64,000 nucleotides of DNA from Alteromonas antoniana. GTDB taxonomy: Bacteria > Pseudomonadota > Gammaproteobacteria > Enterobacterales > Alteromonadaceae. Location: assembly GCF_019249295.1 (NCBI RefSeq), contig NZ_JAESDH010000001.1, positions 238,888 through 302,887 of the forward strand, read 5' to 3'. Both the position numbers and the translations under genes were made by a program. Each line of letters opens with the position of its first letter. The stretch's first letter is position 1. The notes below the pieces were generated by a model that saw only the letters and a list, made by a program, of their open reading frames with translations, searched no databases and was not told the DNA's origin. This document shows, piece by piece, positions 1 to 9,083 of this stretch.

Positions 1-879
1 GGCAGCTGCCACGCACAGGGTAACGGCCCCCGCTAAGGCGAGGTATGGCAAAGGTCGCGATGCCGGTTTATCGGCTGCCTCGGTATCATTAATGGCGTCA
101 ATAACGTGACTTCGCTCCACCGCGGTTTTCCCCTCTCCAAACGCCAGCATGAGTGACTTGTGGCAAAGTACATTTACAATTCTGGGCGTTCCCCGGCTGG
201 CGTCGTACAACAACTTACACAACGCCGGTGAAAACAATTCATTTCCACGATATCCGGCAACCGCCATTCTGTGACGAACGTACTGAAACACCTGGTCTGC
301 ATCCATAAGCTTCAGGGTGTAGCTGAACGTAATGCGCTGTTTCAACTGCCTGAGTTCATCGAGTGCCAGTTTTTCATCAAGCTCGGGTTGTCCGAATAGC
401 ACCACCTGCAACAACTTGCGGGACTCGGTTTCCAGATTCGTCATCAGACGCAACGCCTCAATACTTTGAGTAGGCAACGCCTGCGCCTCATCAATAATCA
501 GCACTGCGCTTTTCTGCTGCTGATGAATCTCTATCAGCCGTTGCTGTATTTTTTGGGTAAACGCCTGTTGATCACTGTTTTCGCCTAACTCAACGCCAAG
601 CTCACTGGCCACCGCGCGACGAAGCTCGTCGGGAGACAGCATCGGATTAGGAATGTAAGCAGCTTCAAAATGGTCGGGGATCTCATTTAGCAGTTTCCGG
701 CATATCAATGTTTTGCCGGTGCCAACCTCGCCCGTAACTTTAATAAACCCTTCGCCAGTTTTCAGTGCTGTCAGCAGCACCTGTAACGCTTCGTTATGAC
801 TGGGCAGCCCAAAGAAATAGCTGGTGTTCGGTGTCAGCGTAAAAGGCAGCTCATTAATGCCGAAGTGATACAGGTACAT
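1..879 (-). CDS. mshM: MSHA biogenesis ATPase MshM (partial, C-terminus off the left edge)
   Basis: ExeA/GspA-type AAA+ ATPase of the mannose-sensitive haemagglutinin type IV pilus, thought to assist secretin/pilus assembly at the inner membrane. The translation begins MYLYHFGINELPFTLTP. It has a Walker A GEVGTGKT at residues 50-57 and a Walker B LIIDEAQ with D130/E131, followed by a conserved RLMTNLE-like sensor region. A hydrophobic stretch (LALAGAVTLCVAAA) at about residues 279-293 runs into the window edge and is probably the single transmembrane segment that precedes the periplasmic part. The ATG lies 2 bases past the mshL stop, so it is the sixth gene of the operon. About 293 residues are visible. 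Confidence 0.9.
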   Translation of the reverse strand, partial: MYLYHFGINELPFTLTPNTSYFFGLPSHNEALQVLLTALKTGEGFIKVTGEVGTGKTLICRKLLNEIPDHFEAAYIPNPMLSPDELRRAVASELGVELGENSDQQAFTQKIQQRLIEIHQQQKSAVLIIDEAQALPTQSIEALRLMTNLETESRKLLQVVLFGQPELDEKLALDELRQLKQRITFSYTLKLMDADQVFQYVRHRMAVAGYRGNELFSPALCKLLYDASRGTPRIVNVLCHKSLMLAFGEGKTAVERSHVIDAINDTEAADKPASRPLPYLALAGAVTLCVAAA

Positions 880-881
880 AG

Positions 882-2558
882 TTACTCTACATACAACCAG
901 TCAGCCATTGTCGCGCGGCTCTGTTCCATTTGTTTACTCCAGGTACCAGCGCCGACAATTGTGGGTTTTAACAGAATGATCAACTCTTTTTTGGTCTCCT
1001 GTTGTCGCTTATTGGTGAACAACTGACCCAGCACCGGAATATCTCCGAGCAGAGGTGTTTTAGAAACGGTATCACCTACGGTGGTCTGCATCAGTCCGCC
1101 AATCACCACAATTTCACCGGACGCGGCGCGAATAATGGTGTCAGATTCACGAATAGTGCTTTGGGCCAGAGGCAGAACAATTTGCTCCTGATTCAGCGTC
1201 ACCACTTTTTGCTGTTCCTGGGTTTCAATAACCGAAGGGTGAACGTGCAAAAGCACGCTGCCGTTATCATCAATTTGAGGGGTAACATCCAGTGCTATGC
1301 CGGAAAAGAACGGCGTAAGTTCGATATTCGGCACCACCGACGTAGTCGTTGAGGTAATCGTATTCTGACTGGACACTTCGGTAACAAAGTACTCGTCATC
1401 TCCAACCTTAATCACCGCTTTTTGATTATTGATTGCCGTAACGCGGGGGCTGGACAGTACCTGTACATTGCCTTGTGTAGACAGCAGTGACAGCATGCCG
1501 GAGAAATCTTCGTTTAAGAATGAAAGCGTGGTAATACCGCCAAGGGTCGACGTAATGTTATTCCCCAGCGTAGCGGCAGTGGTGGATAACGAAAACTCGG
1601 TACTGCCGGTCGCCACAATGTCGTTCCAGTTAATGCCTTGCTGGTAATCGTCATTCAATATCACTTCGAGAATACGCGCTTCCAGAATTACCTGTTTTTG
1701 CAGATTGGTTTCTGACACATTCAGGAAATGCTTTATCTCCTGAATTTCAGAAGGCATAGCACGCACCGTAACTAACCCCGCCTGTGGCGTAACAAACACA
1801 GCACGCCCGTTTTCGCTGCCAATCATGGCCTCAAGGCTTTCCTGTAAATCGTCCCAGAAATTGGTTTCAGTTCGGGTGGTAATACTGGTGCCGTTAGCAT
1901 TGTTGTTCATCTGGTTTCCCAGATTATTGCTGTTTTGCGAGTTGCCACTGAAGTTATTAAACGGACTGTTGCCAGCGTAACCGTTGTTATTGTCTTTTTG
2001 TGACACACCACCGGAAATAATACTGGTTTGGGTAGAGCCATCCCGCTTCATCAGCAGATAATTGACCGGGAAAGTCTCTGTTCGCATGGTTGCAGGGCGA
2101 ACGCGATAGATAGTGTCAGACCGGGCGATATCGTAACCATAGAGCTCGCTGACCAGCGACATAATTTGCTCCATCGTAACCTGTTTCAGGTTGAGGCTGA
2201 TATCACCTGTCACCTCAGGATGAATAGCCGCACTGTAGGGCGTGTCATGAACAAGACCGGTAAAAAAGGATCTGACATCCACGTTCTGTGCATTCACATC
2301 GAACTTCTGCGGACCGAATAAGTCAGCACCTACGCCGGACTGCACCGGCGCGGCAAGCGCTGCGGTGACCGCCTGCGGCATGTCTTTGAGTGCGCCATCG
2401 GCGTTACGCAGCTCTTGTCGCTGTTGTGCATCACGCTGTTCACTTAAGTCCTGCTCAACGGCGGAACGTTGAGTGGTGTCGGAAGATGACGTCGACTGGC
2501 AGCCCGCCATGCTTAATACTGCAGCAAGTGCAACCAGACATCTGCCTGTATAGCCCAT
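882..2558 (-). CDS. mshL: MSHA pilus secretin MshL
   Basis: Outer-membrane secretin of the PulD/PilQ family through which the MSHA pilus passes. The product starts with a lipoprotein signal whose lipobox is SMAGC. An STN-like domain follows (VDVRSFFTGL... LNLKQVTMEQIMSLV), then an Asn/Gly-rich low-complexity linker (about residues 200-230), an N-domain, and the conserved secretin core ending in GEIVVIGGLM...TPLLGDIPVLGQLF...KKELIILLKPTIV. I chose ATG 2558 because a GAGGA sits 8 bases upstream and directly follows the mshK end. An in-frame ATG at 2579 (7 residues longer, overlapping mshK by 20 bp) has no clear ribosome site. Length is 558 residues, normal for the family. Confidence 0.92.
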   Translation of the reverse strand: MGYTGRCLVALAAVLSMAGCQSTSSSDTTQRSAVEQDLSEQRDAQQRQELRNADGALKDMPQAVTAALAAPVQSGVGADLFGPQKFDVNAQNVDVRSFFTGLVHDTPYSAAIHPEVTGDISLNLKQVTMEQIMSLVSELYGYDIARSDTIYRVRPATMRTETFPVNYLLMKRDGSTQTSIISGGVSQKDNNNGYAGNSPFNNFSGNSQNSNNLGNQMNNNANGTSITTRTETNFWDDLQESLEAMIGSENGRAVFVTPQAGLVTVRAMPSEIQEIKHFLNVSETNLQKQVILEARILEVILNDDYQQGINWNDIVATGSTEFSLSTTAATLGNNITSTLGGITTLSFLNEDFSGMLSLLSTQGNVQVLSSPRVTAINNQKAVIKVGDDEYFVTEVSSQNTITSTTTSVVPNIELTPFFSGIALDVTPQIDDNGSVLLHVHPSVIETQEQQKVVTLNQEQIVLPLAQSTIRESDTIIRAASGEIVVIGGLMQTTVGDTVSKTPLLGDIPVLGQLFTNKRQQETKKELIILLKPTIVGAGTWSKQMEQSRATMADWLYVE

Positions 2559-2559
2559 C

Positions 2560-2931
2560 TTAAAAATCCTCTGAGGCATCGCGTTTCACTGACGCGTGAG
2601 GAGCAAGACGCAGAATAGTTTCCCGCGTTTCTCCCTGTTCTTCTATTAGCATTACCACTGAGTCAGGTCCGATTTCAGACACCATGGCATTCGACAGACG
2701 GCTACCGACCGTCACCACTTGTTTATTGACTATCGCCTGACTGCGGTCAGATGAGTAAAAAATGGCATTGAGCGTAAACCGGCTGGCAACAGGTGCTGAA
2801 ACGCCTTCGGATACCGCAGAGCCGGCCAGCTTTCCGGGGCGTGTAGGATCACGCTCCTGCTGCGCTGCAACTCCAGTCACAAACAGCATTGCTGATGTTG
2901 CAACCCAAATCATGCCTTTATTCAACACCAA
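2560..2931 (-). CDS. mshK: MSHA biogenesis protein MshK
   Basis: Small periplasmic pilotin/PilP-like protein of the MSHA system that probably couples inner-membrane MshI/J to the MshL secretin. A signal peptide is visible (GMIWVATSAMLFVTGVAAQQ), followed by RDPTRP, a motif typical of MshK/PulC-like starts, and a small beta domain with VGSRLSNAMVSEIGPDSVVM, like the GspC homology region. The start is uncertain. TTG 2931 has AAAGG 6 bases upstream and gives a positively charged signal n-region; ATG 2913 is the alternative. The gene overlaps mshJ by 14 bp, consistent with translational coupling. Confidence 0.8.
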   Translation of the reverse strand: MVLNKGMIWVATSAMLFVTGVAAQQERDPTRPGKLAGSAVSEGVSAPVASRFTLNAIFYSSDRSQAIVNKQVVTVGSRLSNAMVSEIGPDSVVMLIEEQGETRETILRLAPHASVKRDASEDF

Positions 2932-3565
2932 TAAACGCCTTTTCTGTGCTTAAGGTATACACTTCAATGGTCACCCGCGCATCCGGGTATTCTTCAACAT
3001 TGTAAGCCATTGAACGCCAATAAAGTTGTGAGGTCAACTTCTCCAGAGATGCCAGAAAGTCGCGTACATCAAAGTAACGCCCACGGAAAGTCAGAGACAG
3101 ACCATGCTGATAAACGGCAACACCTTCCATCTCTGGCTTATCGGCAAAAATATTCTTCGGCGTGAGTGAACGCATTTCAATAAGTTCTAATCCGCTGGCA
3201 CGGGAGAACACACCCTCTATGAGTCCCGGCATCTGTTGAGGCAACACCAACTCCCCAAGCTCAGCAGCAAACGTTTTCTGAAGCTGTTCATACTGACGAG
3301 TCAGGTTTTCCAGCTGTCGCTTGAGTTCAAGATCAGGATCTTCATTCAGCGCCTGTGTGAACGCGGCCTGCTGCTGTACCAGCGACTCGTTTCGGTCTTG
3401 TTCAATCTGCACCGCCTGCTCGGCACTGGTTATGGCTTTAAGGGCGGGCTCAAGTAAAAAAGTTAGCCCCAGCATGAAAACCACCACCACGCCGGCTGCC
3501 AGCACCAGGCTTTTTTCACGAACAGACATTGCCGCAAATTTTTCAGCGGCAGTAGGTTGACTCAT
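2918..3565 (-). CDS. mshJ: MSHA biogenesis protein MshJ (PilO/GspM-like)
   Basis: Inner-membrane assembly protein of the MSHA pilus alignment subcomplex. There is a short cytoplasmic N-terminus, one transmembrane helix (SLVLAAGVVVVFMLGLTFLL, residues about 19-38), a coiled-coil region rich in Gln/Glu (EQAVQIEQDRNESLVQQQ and EQLQKTFAAELGEL), and a ferredoxin-like periplasmic domain (GVAVYQHGLSLTFRGRYFDVRDFLASLEKL). This layout is that of PilO/GspM proteins. The ATG overlaps the mshI2 stop in an ATGA junction. Length 215 residues. Confidence 0.85.
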   Translation of the reverse strand: MSQPTAAEKFAAMSVREKSLVLAAGVVVVFMLGLTFLLEPALKAITSAEQAVQIEQDRNESLVQQQAAFTQALNEDPDLELKRQLENLTRQYEQLQKTFAAELGELVLPQQMPGLIEGVFSRASGLELIEMRSLTPKNIFADKPEMEGVAVYQHGLSLTFRGRYFDVRDFLASLEKLTSQLYWRSMAYNVEEYPDARVTIEVYTLSTEKAFIGVE

Positions 3566-4176
3566 GGTCTGCCCCCCTGTGACTGTTCGTCTTCTTCCTG
3601 ACGTTGCGCTTCAAGGGTAAACAATAACGCGTCTTCTTCTCTCATCACACTGGCAGAATCGAAAGTACGGCCAGAAAAGGACGGAGTTTGCGCCAGTCGT
3701 GTCAGCCACTGTGGCATGGCTTCTGGTTGCGATACCTGCCCCTGCAACAACATCATTGATTCAGACACCGCCACTGACTGCAGCCAGATATCAGCACGGC
3801 TTTGCGCGGCAAGGTCAGTCATCAGTTGGGCAAAGCCGGTATTTCGTATCACTTCGCGGCTGGCCAGTTCCTCAAGCAGTCTGTCCTGCTTACTCAGGGT
3901 ATTTTTCAGCGCGTTTACTTTTGCTGTCAGCACCGGATCGGGCTCACGTTCAGCAAGCACTGCCTGCATCGCATTGACGTCATTTTGCAAATGCTGGTTT
4001 TCGGCAGTCAGCGCCGCCAGCTCTTCTTCGGTAGAAGATGCAACTGCTGTCATAATCGCCCAGGTAACCAGCATGACTGCCAGCAGGCCACCAATTGCCG
4101 CAGCAACGCTGCTCAGTGACAACAAATCCAGTCGCGGTTGAAATGAGGCCTGATAAAGATTAATACGATGCTTCAT
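3562..4176 (-). CDS. MSHA biogenesis protein MshI2 (PilN-like)
   Basis: PilN-type inner-membrane protein that would bind the PilM-like MshI in the cytoplasm. The N-terminus MKHRINLYQASFQPR resembles the PilN N-terminal motif (INLLP-like) that docks on PilM. One transmembrane helix follows (VAAAIGGLLAVMLVTWAIM), then a long coiled coil (about residues 55-105) and a small domain with AQSRADIWLQSVAVSESMMLLQGQ. It sits between mshI and mshJ with 1-bp and 4-bp overlaps. In V. cholerae the PilM and PilN parts are described within mshI; here they are separate genes, as in other Alteromonadales. Length 204 residues. Confidence 0.8.
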   Translation of the reverse strand: MKHRINLYQASFQPRLDLLSLSSVAAAIGGLLAVMLVTWAIMTAVASSTEEELAALTAENQHLQNDVNAMQAVLAEREPDPVLTAKVNALKNTLSKQDRLLEELASREVIRNTGFAQLMTDLAAQSRADIWLQSVAVSESMMLLQGQVSQPEAMPQWLTRLAQTPSFSGRTFDSASVMREEDALLFTLEAQRQEEDEQSQGGRP

Positions 4177-5132
4177 CAGGCTGCCTGCTCATCCGTTTCA
4201 GAAGGGATCTGGGTTTGTCGCACCGGCACCAGCGCCATTCCCAAGGCTGACATATTCAGCCGTGAAACCGCCAGGGGCTCTGTTGCCGTTACCTGCGTAT
4301 TAATAGCGGCAACATCGGCAGGTACAACCTGATTAATCTGCTGTGCAACAATAGCGGTATGTGTGGTATCCAAACGTAGCCTGACTTTTCGGACCGGAGC
4401 CTGACGCAGCTGACTTTCGAAGTAATCCATAGAGCGCTGAATTTGCACACTCAACGAATCAATCAGACCCATCTGCAACTCATCTTCAGAAAAACTGCCC
4501 AGATTTTCGAACCCTTTAAGCCGGCGACTTACGTAAAGGTTGCCATCCTTGATGATGTTCACAGACACTTCCTCCCCCGGCTCCTGCACCACCATCATCA
4601 TTGGCTCATCCGAATAAGGCAGTAATTCACAGGTAGCAAGTTCGGCCACGCTAATTTGTTCTAGCGTAACACCGGCCTCCAGCATATTTCGGCACACAAT
4701 GCCCACGGCATCATGCGGAATAGCAAACACGTTGACCTTTTTGTTCCCGGCAAGCGGTACTGCCAAATCGGTATAGTCGAATACCAAAGGAGCATCGGTG
4801 CCAACCAGTTCTTTGACTGAGTATGAGAGGGCGTTTTGCATTTCGCTGTCTTCAACCGCAGGACGGTCGATTTGGAGAAGGTTGTACCAATCCAGAGAAA
4901 ATGCCACGTATGCGGGAGTGCCTGACAAGCTATGGCGCTCAACCCAGGTGCTGAAATGCTTGCCCCAGTCTTTGTAAGCGACCGTTTCTTCTGTGGTGAC
5001 AATAAGTGTGTCCTGCTCTTTTTTCAGAGCGCTGAACGTGACGGTCTCGGTGCCAACAGCAACACCTATCGACAAGTGCGCCGACGCCGATCTCCACTTT
5101 TGTTTAAGGTAGGCACGCCAACCAATCCGCAT
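4176..5132 (-). CDS. mshI: MSHA biogenesis protein MshI (PilM-like, actin-fold)
   Basis: Cytoplasmic actin-fold protein of the PilM/GspL type, first visible gene of the MSHA operon. There is no signal or membrane segment. Recognisable features are VEDSEMQNALSYSVKELVG, FAIPHDAVGIVCRNMLEAG and the region SLSVQIQRSMDYFESQLRQ, which matches the PilM pattern preceding the second nucleotide-binding lobe. It ends in TGATG overlapping the mshI2 start by one base. In other species mshH (csrD) often lies upstream; here a 333-bp gap and a phosphatase gene precede it. Length 318 residues. Confidence 0.85.
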   Translation of the reverse strand: MRIGWRAYLKQKWRSASAHLSIGVAVGTETVTFSALKKEQDTLIVTTEETVAYKDWGKHFSTWVERHSLSGTPAYVAFSLDWYNLLQIDRPAVEDSEMQNALSYSVKELVGTDAPLVFDYTDLAVPLAGNKKVNVFAIPHDAVGIVCRNMLEAGVTLEQISVAELATCELLPYSDEPMMMVVQEPGEEVSVNIIKDGNLYVSRRLKGFENLGSFSEDELQMGLIDSLSVQIQRSMDYFESQLRQAPVRKVRLRLDTTHTAIVAQQINQVVPADVAAINTQVTATEPLAVSRLNMSALGMALVPVRQTQIPSETDEQAA

Positions 5133-5465
5133 AGTAGGTAATGTTGTCTTTTATTATTTCCACAATTACAACAGAGTTTTATGTAAAGTGCCAGTAGACT
5201 AAAGGCAGATGCGAACAAGTCGATTGTCAGTCAGCGAGTCCTGAACTATGCGCTCGCAATATACAGAGCGAAGGGAATGACAATCGTTCCTGCAAGGAAG
5301 CCTTACGCCGCAAATGCAAGCTTCAGAACTCGCCCTGCGAGCTTACAGCAAGACACCAGACGGCCTCTATGGCCTTTCGACTTAACCCGCTATGCCTGCT
5401 AAAAAAGTTTTGCTTAGTCACCTGCTCTGAAAGTTGAGGCGACTATTGAGTTGTTCGGCTCGGTA
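5133..5465. other. Intergenic region upstream of the MSHA operon
   Basis: A 333-bp stretch without a credible gene. It should carry the mshI promoter on the minus strand in its AT-rich left part (5140-5190). The right part holds an inverted repeat described separately. No tRNA or standard terminator was recognised. Confidence 0.5.
5221..5286. repeat. 9-bp inverted repeat in the msh upstream region
   Basis: CGATTGTCA at 5221-5229 is perfectly inverted as TGACAATCG at 5278-5286. Between them GCGCTCGC and GAGCG give further pairing options. No T-tract follows on either strand, so it is not a standard terminator. It could be a structured RNA leader or a remnant of a repeated element. Confidence 0.4.
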
Positions 5466-6032
5466 TTAAGAGGGAGAAGCGACTTGCCGCGTCAGGCGAT
5501 TGACTCCCCAGTACGCATTGTCTTTCTCGTGCACAAACCAGCCCCGCTGTTCCAGCGCGATACGGATATAGCGATTACTTATACCGTGACCGAATGCAGC
5601 AACGCTGTGCTTATTGCTGGCCGTCTTTTCCAGCCAGAGTGCAGCGGCCTTTGCACGTTGTTTCGCGTCCCGAAAACTTTCAAACTTCCCACGACACCCT
5701 GCCATCCACAACGCGCGATTGAACACCACCCAATGCCAGGCTTTAAGCTTTCCGCTTAACCGGTAGTAAGGAATGTCCATTTCGTTTAGCAGCGGATTTT
5801 GCTCATCAATCCGGGCAACACCATACGCTCTCGCCGACAGTTTTGCCCGCTTCAGACTACTGGTAACCACATAGTGAGAGCTGAGGTCATAGTGTGTTCG
5901 TGGACGACTGGCCGGGTCCAGCAGGGAGTGATTGTAACGTTTCACCCAGCGGGCAAAATCCCGCGCCCCCATAATATCATTGGTGGCAGATGCAGGCCTT
6001 CCGTGCCTGATAAGTATGATTTCCTGTTCCAT
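5466..6032 (-). CDS. SixA-like histidine phosphatase family protein
   Basis: Member of the RHG histidine phosphatase (phosphoglycerate mutase-like) superfamily. The catalytic RHG motif is in ILIRHGRPAS at residues 7-16, and the second catalytic histidine is in VAAFGHGISNRY near residue 149. With 188 residues and no signal it is close to the short cytoplasmic SixA-type enzymes, some of which dephosphorylate phosphohistidine signalling proteins. The substrate cannot be deduced here. It stands alone: 333 bp separate it from mshI and 169 bp from glpD. Confidence 0.75.
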   Translation of the reverse strand: MEQEIILIRHGRPASATNDIMGARDFARWVKRYNHSLLDPASRPRTHYDLSSHYVVTSSLKRAKLSARAYGVARIDEQNPLLNEMDIPYYRLSGKLKAWHWVVFNRALWMAGCRGKFESFRDAKQRAKAAALWLEKTASNKHSVAAFGHGISNRYIRIALEQRGWFVHEKDNAYWGVNRLTRQVASPS

Positions 6033-6201
6033 TGCTCGTGTGTTCGCCTTCCTGATTGACTCGTGGGGTGTTGTCGCATGACGGTGATTTACTCAGCGGA
6101 CCGCAAAATATGGGCGCGCACCGCATTCTGCACGTATCAGCGCAATTGAGTAAAGAGGCTTTTCCGCAAATGGTAATAGGTCAGTAACCCGGCGATGATC
6201 G

Positions 6202-7734
6202 CTATCCGGCTTTCGCCTGAGGATAGCTATTATCCTCAGAGCACTTTCCCACCATGTACCCCGCAACTCTTGCAACCTGCGCCTGACTGAGTCTCAGTCC
6301 CTGTTTGGTGCGTCGCCACAGAATATCCTCTGCGCTGTGTGCCCATTCACTCTCATACAGGTAATCAATTTCAGCCTGATACAGATTATTCCCAAAGTCG
6401 ATTCCCATATCCTGAATAGACGTTTTGTCAGAAAGAAAACGTTTACACAGCAAGCCATACTGACGCACATACCGGGCAATCAGAGACTCCGGCAGCCATG
6501 GGTATTGATAAGCCAGCTCCGCAGTCAGGGTGTACTGACTGCTAAAGGAGCCGCCGGGTAACGGCACGGTTTTCGTCCAGGCTTTACCCGCTTTAGGAAA
6601 ATGCGTTGCCAGCGTATTCACCGCCTGCTCAGCCAGTTTCCTGTAAGTAGTAATCTTGCCACCAAATATGTTCACCAGTACCGGAGACTGACTATCGCCA
6701 GTCATTGCAACTTTGTAATCCCGGGTAAGCTCCTGTGCCGACGCATTCGCCTCTTCCAGCAAAGGTCTGACTCCGCTGTACGTGTGCACGATATCCTGTT
6801 GAGTAATGGTTTTAGTAAAGTACGTATTAATGATGTTTACTAAGTACGCTTTTTCGTCGTCCGATATGGTCACTGACCCCGGATCGCCCTGATAATCTTC
6901 ATCGGTTGTGCCGATAAGCGTAAAGTCATTTTCATAGGGGATAGCAAACACAATCCGCTTGTCTTCGTTTTGCAGAATATACGCTTCCTGTGTGTCATAT
7001 AACCTGGGCACAATAATGTGGCTGCCTTTTACCAGCCGCATTGCGCCTGGATTCGGCGTTTCAGCCATACGTTCTATAAGCGATACCGCCCAGGGGCCTG
7101 CAGCATTTACAATACTGCGCGTCCTGATGTGTGAAACCGTGCCGTCTGCATTACGCAGTGTTGCCAGCCAGTATGCGCCCTGCTTCTCGGCTTTGACGCA
7201 CTCTGTTCTGGGTAAAATTGTCGCGCCCTGATCCCGCGCCGCCATCGCGTTGAGAATGACCAGCCGTGCATCGTCTACCCAGCCGTCGGAATATTCAAAA
7301 CACGTGGTAATGTCTTTTTTCAACGGGGCGCCGGGCTCTGGTTTCACTTTTCGCGAGCGTGGCAGTACCTGCCGTTTCGCCAGTGAATCATACAGGAACA
7401 GCCCGGCCCGAATCATCCACGCTGGCCGCAGATGAGACTGGTGCGGCAGCCTGAACCGCAGCGGCCACATAATATGCGGTGCTTTTGCCAGCAGAACTTC
7501 GCGCTCAGCCAGCGCCTCTTTTACTAAACGAAACTCGTAATGTTCCAGATAACGAAGACCGCCGTGGATTAATTTGCTGGAGGCAGACGACGTTGCGCCG
7601 CCTAAATCGCCCTTTTCACACAAGGTGACATTCAGTCCGCGTCCGGCGGCGTCCGCCGCGATACCTACGCCATTGATGCCCCCACCAATAACCAGAACAT
7701 CAATTTGTGTTGTTTGCGTCGATACTGAACTCAT
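6202..7734 (-). CDS. glpD: Aerobic glycerol-3-phosphate dehydrogenase GlpD
   Basis: FAD-dependent, membrane-associated enzyme oxidising sn-glycerol 3-phosphate to dihydroxyacetone phosphate and passing electrons to quinone. The Rossmann FAD motif VLVIGGGINGVGIAADAAGRG is at residues 14-34. The family signature GGLRYLEHYEFRLVKEALAER follows at about 58-78, then FAIPYENDFTLIGTTDEDYQGDP and HTYSGVRPL, all typical of GlpD. Length 510 residues, normal for the family. The gene lies downstream of glpR on the same strand with a 376-bp gap containing GlpR-like half-sites and a long hairpin, so it probably has its own promoter. Confidence 0.95.
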   Translation of the reverse strand: MSSVSTQTTQIDVLVIGGGINGVGIAADAAGRGLNVTLCEKGDLGGATSSASSKLIHGGLRYLEHYEFRLVKEALAEREVLLAKAPHIMWPLRFRLPHQSHLRPAWMIRAGLFLYDSLAKRQVLPRSRKVKPEPGAPLKKDITTCFEYSDGWVDDARLVILNAMAARDQGATILPRTECVKAEKQGAYWLATLRNADGTVSHIRTRSIVNAAGPWAVSLIERMAETPNPGAMRLVKGSHIIVPRLYDTQEAYILQNEDKRIVFAIPYENDFTLIGTTDEDYQGDPGSVTISDDEKAYLVNIINTYFTKTITQQDIVHTYSGVRPLLEEANASAQELTRDYKVAMTGDSQSPVLVNIFGGKITTYRKLAEQAVNTLATHFPKAGKAWTKTVPLPGGSFSSQYTLTAELAYQYPWLPESLIARYVRQYGLLCKRFLSDKTSIQDMGIDFGNNLYQAEIDYLYESEWAHSAEDILWRRTKQGLRLSQAQVARVAGYMVGKCSEDNSYPQAKAG

Positions 7735-7801
7735 AGACTCGGCTCCACCCGTGGATATTGCTGACTAGTTATACGCCAATATGAAAACATGTCAACAAAA
7801 A

Positions 7802-7818
7802 CGAAAATAAACGAACAT
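7802..7818. promoter_or_regulatory. Candidate GlpR half-sites upstream of glpD
   Basis: CGAAAAT (7802-7808) and CGAACAT (7812-7818) lie one helical turn apart as direct repeats. CGAACAT is identical to the E. coli GlpR half-operator. They sit about 70 bp before the glpD start. This is a partial match only. Confidence 0.45.
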
Positions 7819-7951
7819 TTATGATCATACGCCGTCTCCATGTTTTGTAGCAAGTCATCATGGCAGAAAAATGACAACATCCCGGGCTTTAGCCGGTGTT
7901 CTGCAATGCAAAGCGTATTCATTACTCGCGCTACTGTATTTTGAAGCAATT

Positions 7952-8005
7952 GAGCCTGTATATTTTTGTTCAGTGCTTATGCCGTGAACAAGGATATACA
8001 GGCTC
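7952..8005. repeat. Long two-part hairpin between glpR and glpD
   Basis: GAGCCTGTATAT (7952-7963) pairs perfectly with ATATACAGGCTC (7994-8005). Inside it TTGTTCA (7966-7972) pairs with TGAACAA (7985-7991), separated by a 2-base internal loop and closed by a 12-base loop. The result is a 19-bp interrupted stem. No T-run follows on either strand, so intrinsic termination is unlikely. Confidence 0.6.
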
Positions 8006-8110
8006 CAGAAAGGTGCGAAGTCGTCTGTAGTCGTCAGGATTTATACATTACCGAAAGGGAAAGGACGCGAAATATAACACCAGCTGCTTTTCAAAAAACG
8101 GCTAACGATA

Positions 8111-8869
8111 TCAGGCTTTAACGAAGGTAATGTTGTTATCGTCGATGATTTTCCTGATGGCCGGCGGCGGCGTTTTATCACAGACCATGCAGTCAACCTG
8201 AGAGAGGTGTCCCTGTTCAACCATCGCGTGGCGTTCGAATTTACTGTAGTCGGCGGCCAGTATCGCTTTGCGGGTATGCTTTAAAATAGCCTGAGACACT
8301 TTGACTTCACGGAAATCAAAGTCAAGTAGCGCACCATCTGCGCTAATACCACTTATCCCTATAATGCCGTAGTCCATGCGAAACTGACTGATAAAATCGC
8401 AGGTTGCCTCACCAATAATGCCGCCATCCCGGTAGCGCACTTCTCCTGCTGCGATGATGACGGTGAAATCTTCTTTTGCGGACAGGATCGTGGCCACATG
8501 AATGTTGTTAGTCACAACATGAAGGTTCTTATGATTCAGCAATTTGGTCGCTATCATTTCGGTAGTGGTACCGATATTTATAAACAATGACGCGCCGTCA
8601 GGGATCATAGCGGCCACCGCATCAGCGATTTTTTCCTTGATATGCCGGTTATGATTTTTACGTTCCTGGTAGGGGGTATTTTCCCAGCTCTTATTGATGC
8701 CAGCGCCGCCGTGATAGCGGCTCAGCACGCCAGATTCCGCCAGCTGATTCAAGTCCCGGCGGATAGTTTGCGGGGTCACCGCACACTGCTCGACCAACTC
8801 ATCTATAGACATAAATCCGCGTTGCGTGATCAGAGTCACTATTTTGTCGTGTCTTTGTGTCTGGTTCAT
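8111..8869 (-). CDS. glpR: DeoR-family repressor of glycerol 3-phosphate genes, GlpR
   Basis: Transcriptional repressor released by glycerol 3-phosphate. The N-terminal DeoR helix-turn-helix is MSIDELVEQCAVTPQTIRRD (residues about 18-37), followed by the family linker LNQLAESGVLSRYHGGA and a DeoRC sugar-phosphate sensor domain (GASLFINIGTTTEMIA, VTNNIHVA). The start is taken as ATG 8869, giving 252 residues, the normal GlpR length; an upstream in-frame start at 8983 would add 38 residues unlike GlpR. It is transcribed divergently from glpK across a region with a near-perfect operator. Confidence 0.92.
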   Translation of the reverse strand: MNQTQRHDKIVTLITQRGFMSIDELVEQCAVTPQTIRRDLNQLAESGVLSRYHGGAGINKSWENTPYQERKNHNRHIKEKIADAVAAMIPDGASLFINIGTTTEMIATKLLNHKNLHVVTNNIHVATILSAKEDFTVIIAAGEVRYRDGGIIGEATCDFISQFRMDYGIIGISGISADGALLDFDFREVKVSQAILKHTRKAILAADYSKFERHAMVEQGHLSQVDCMVCDKTPPPAIRKIIDDNNITFVKA

Positions 8870-9083
8870 GATTCCGCCGGTGCTTCTTCTCAAATTCGTT
8901 ACTATTACTCTCTTCTGGCGCAGTGAAGACAAGTCGTCGTGTCGGGCTGAATACCGCACCACACTTCTGCCCCCCTTGTGCAAATGGCATCTATAAGAGG
9001 TGAATGTTTTACTGCACTGCGGCAGACGTCACGGCAGTATACGACATAATATGAACAATATCAGTCATAAAACGAACCTGAAA

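Noticed and set aside
5180..5200. TGGCAC on the minus strand as a sigma-54 -24 element before mshI
   Set aside because: The required -12 GC element at the correct spacing is missing.
7731..7949. 72-codon minus-strand frame between glpR and glpD
   Set aside because: It overlaps the glpD start and operator region and has no domain or plausible ribosome site.
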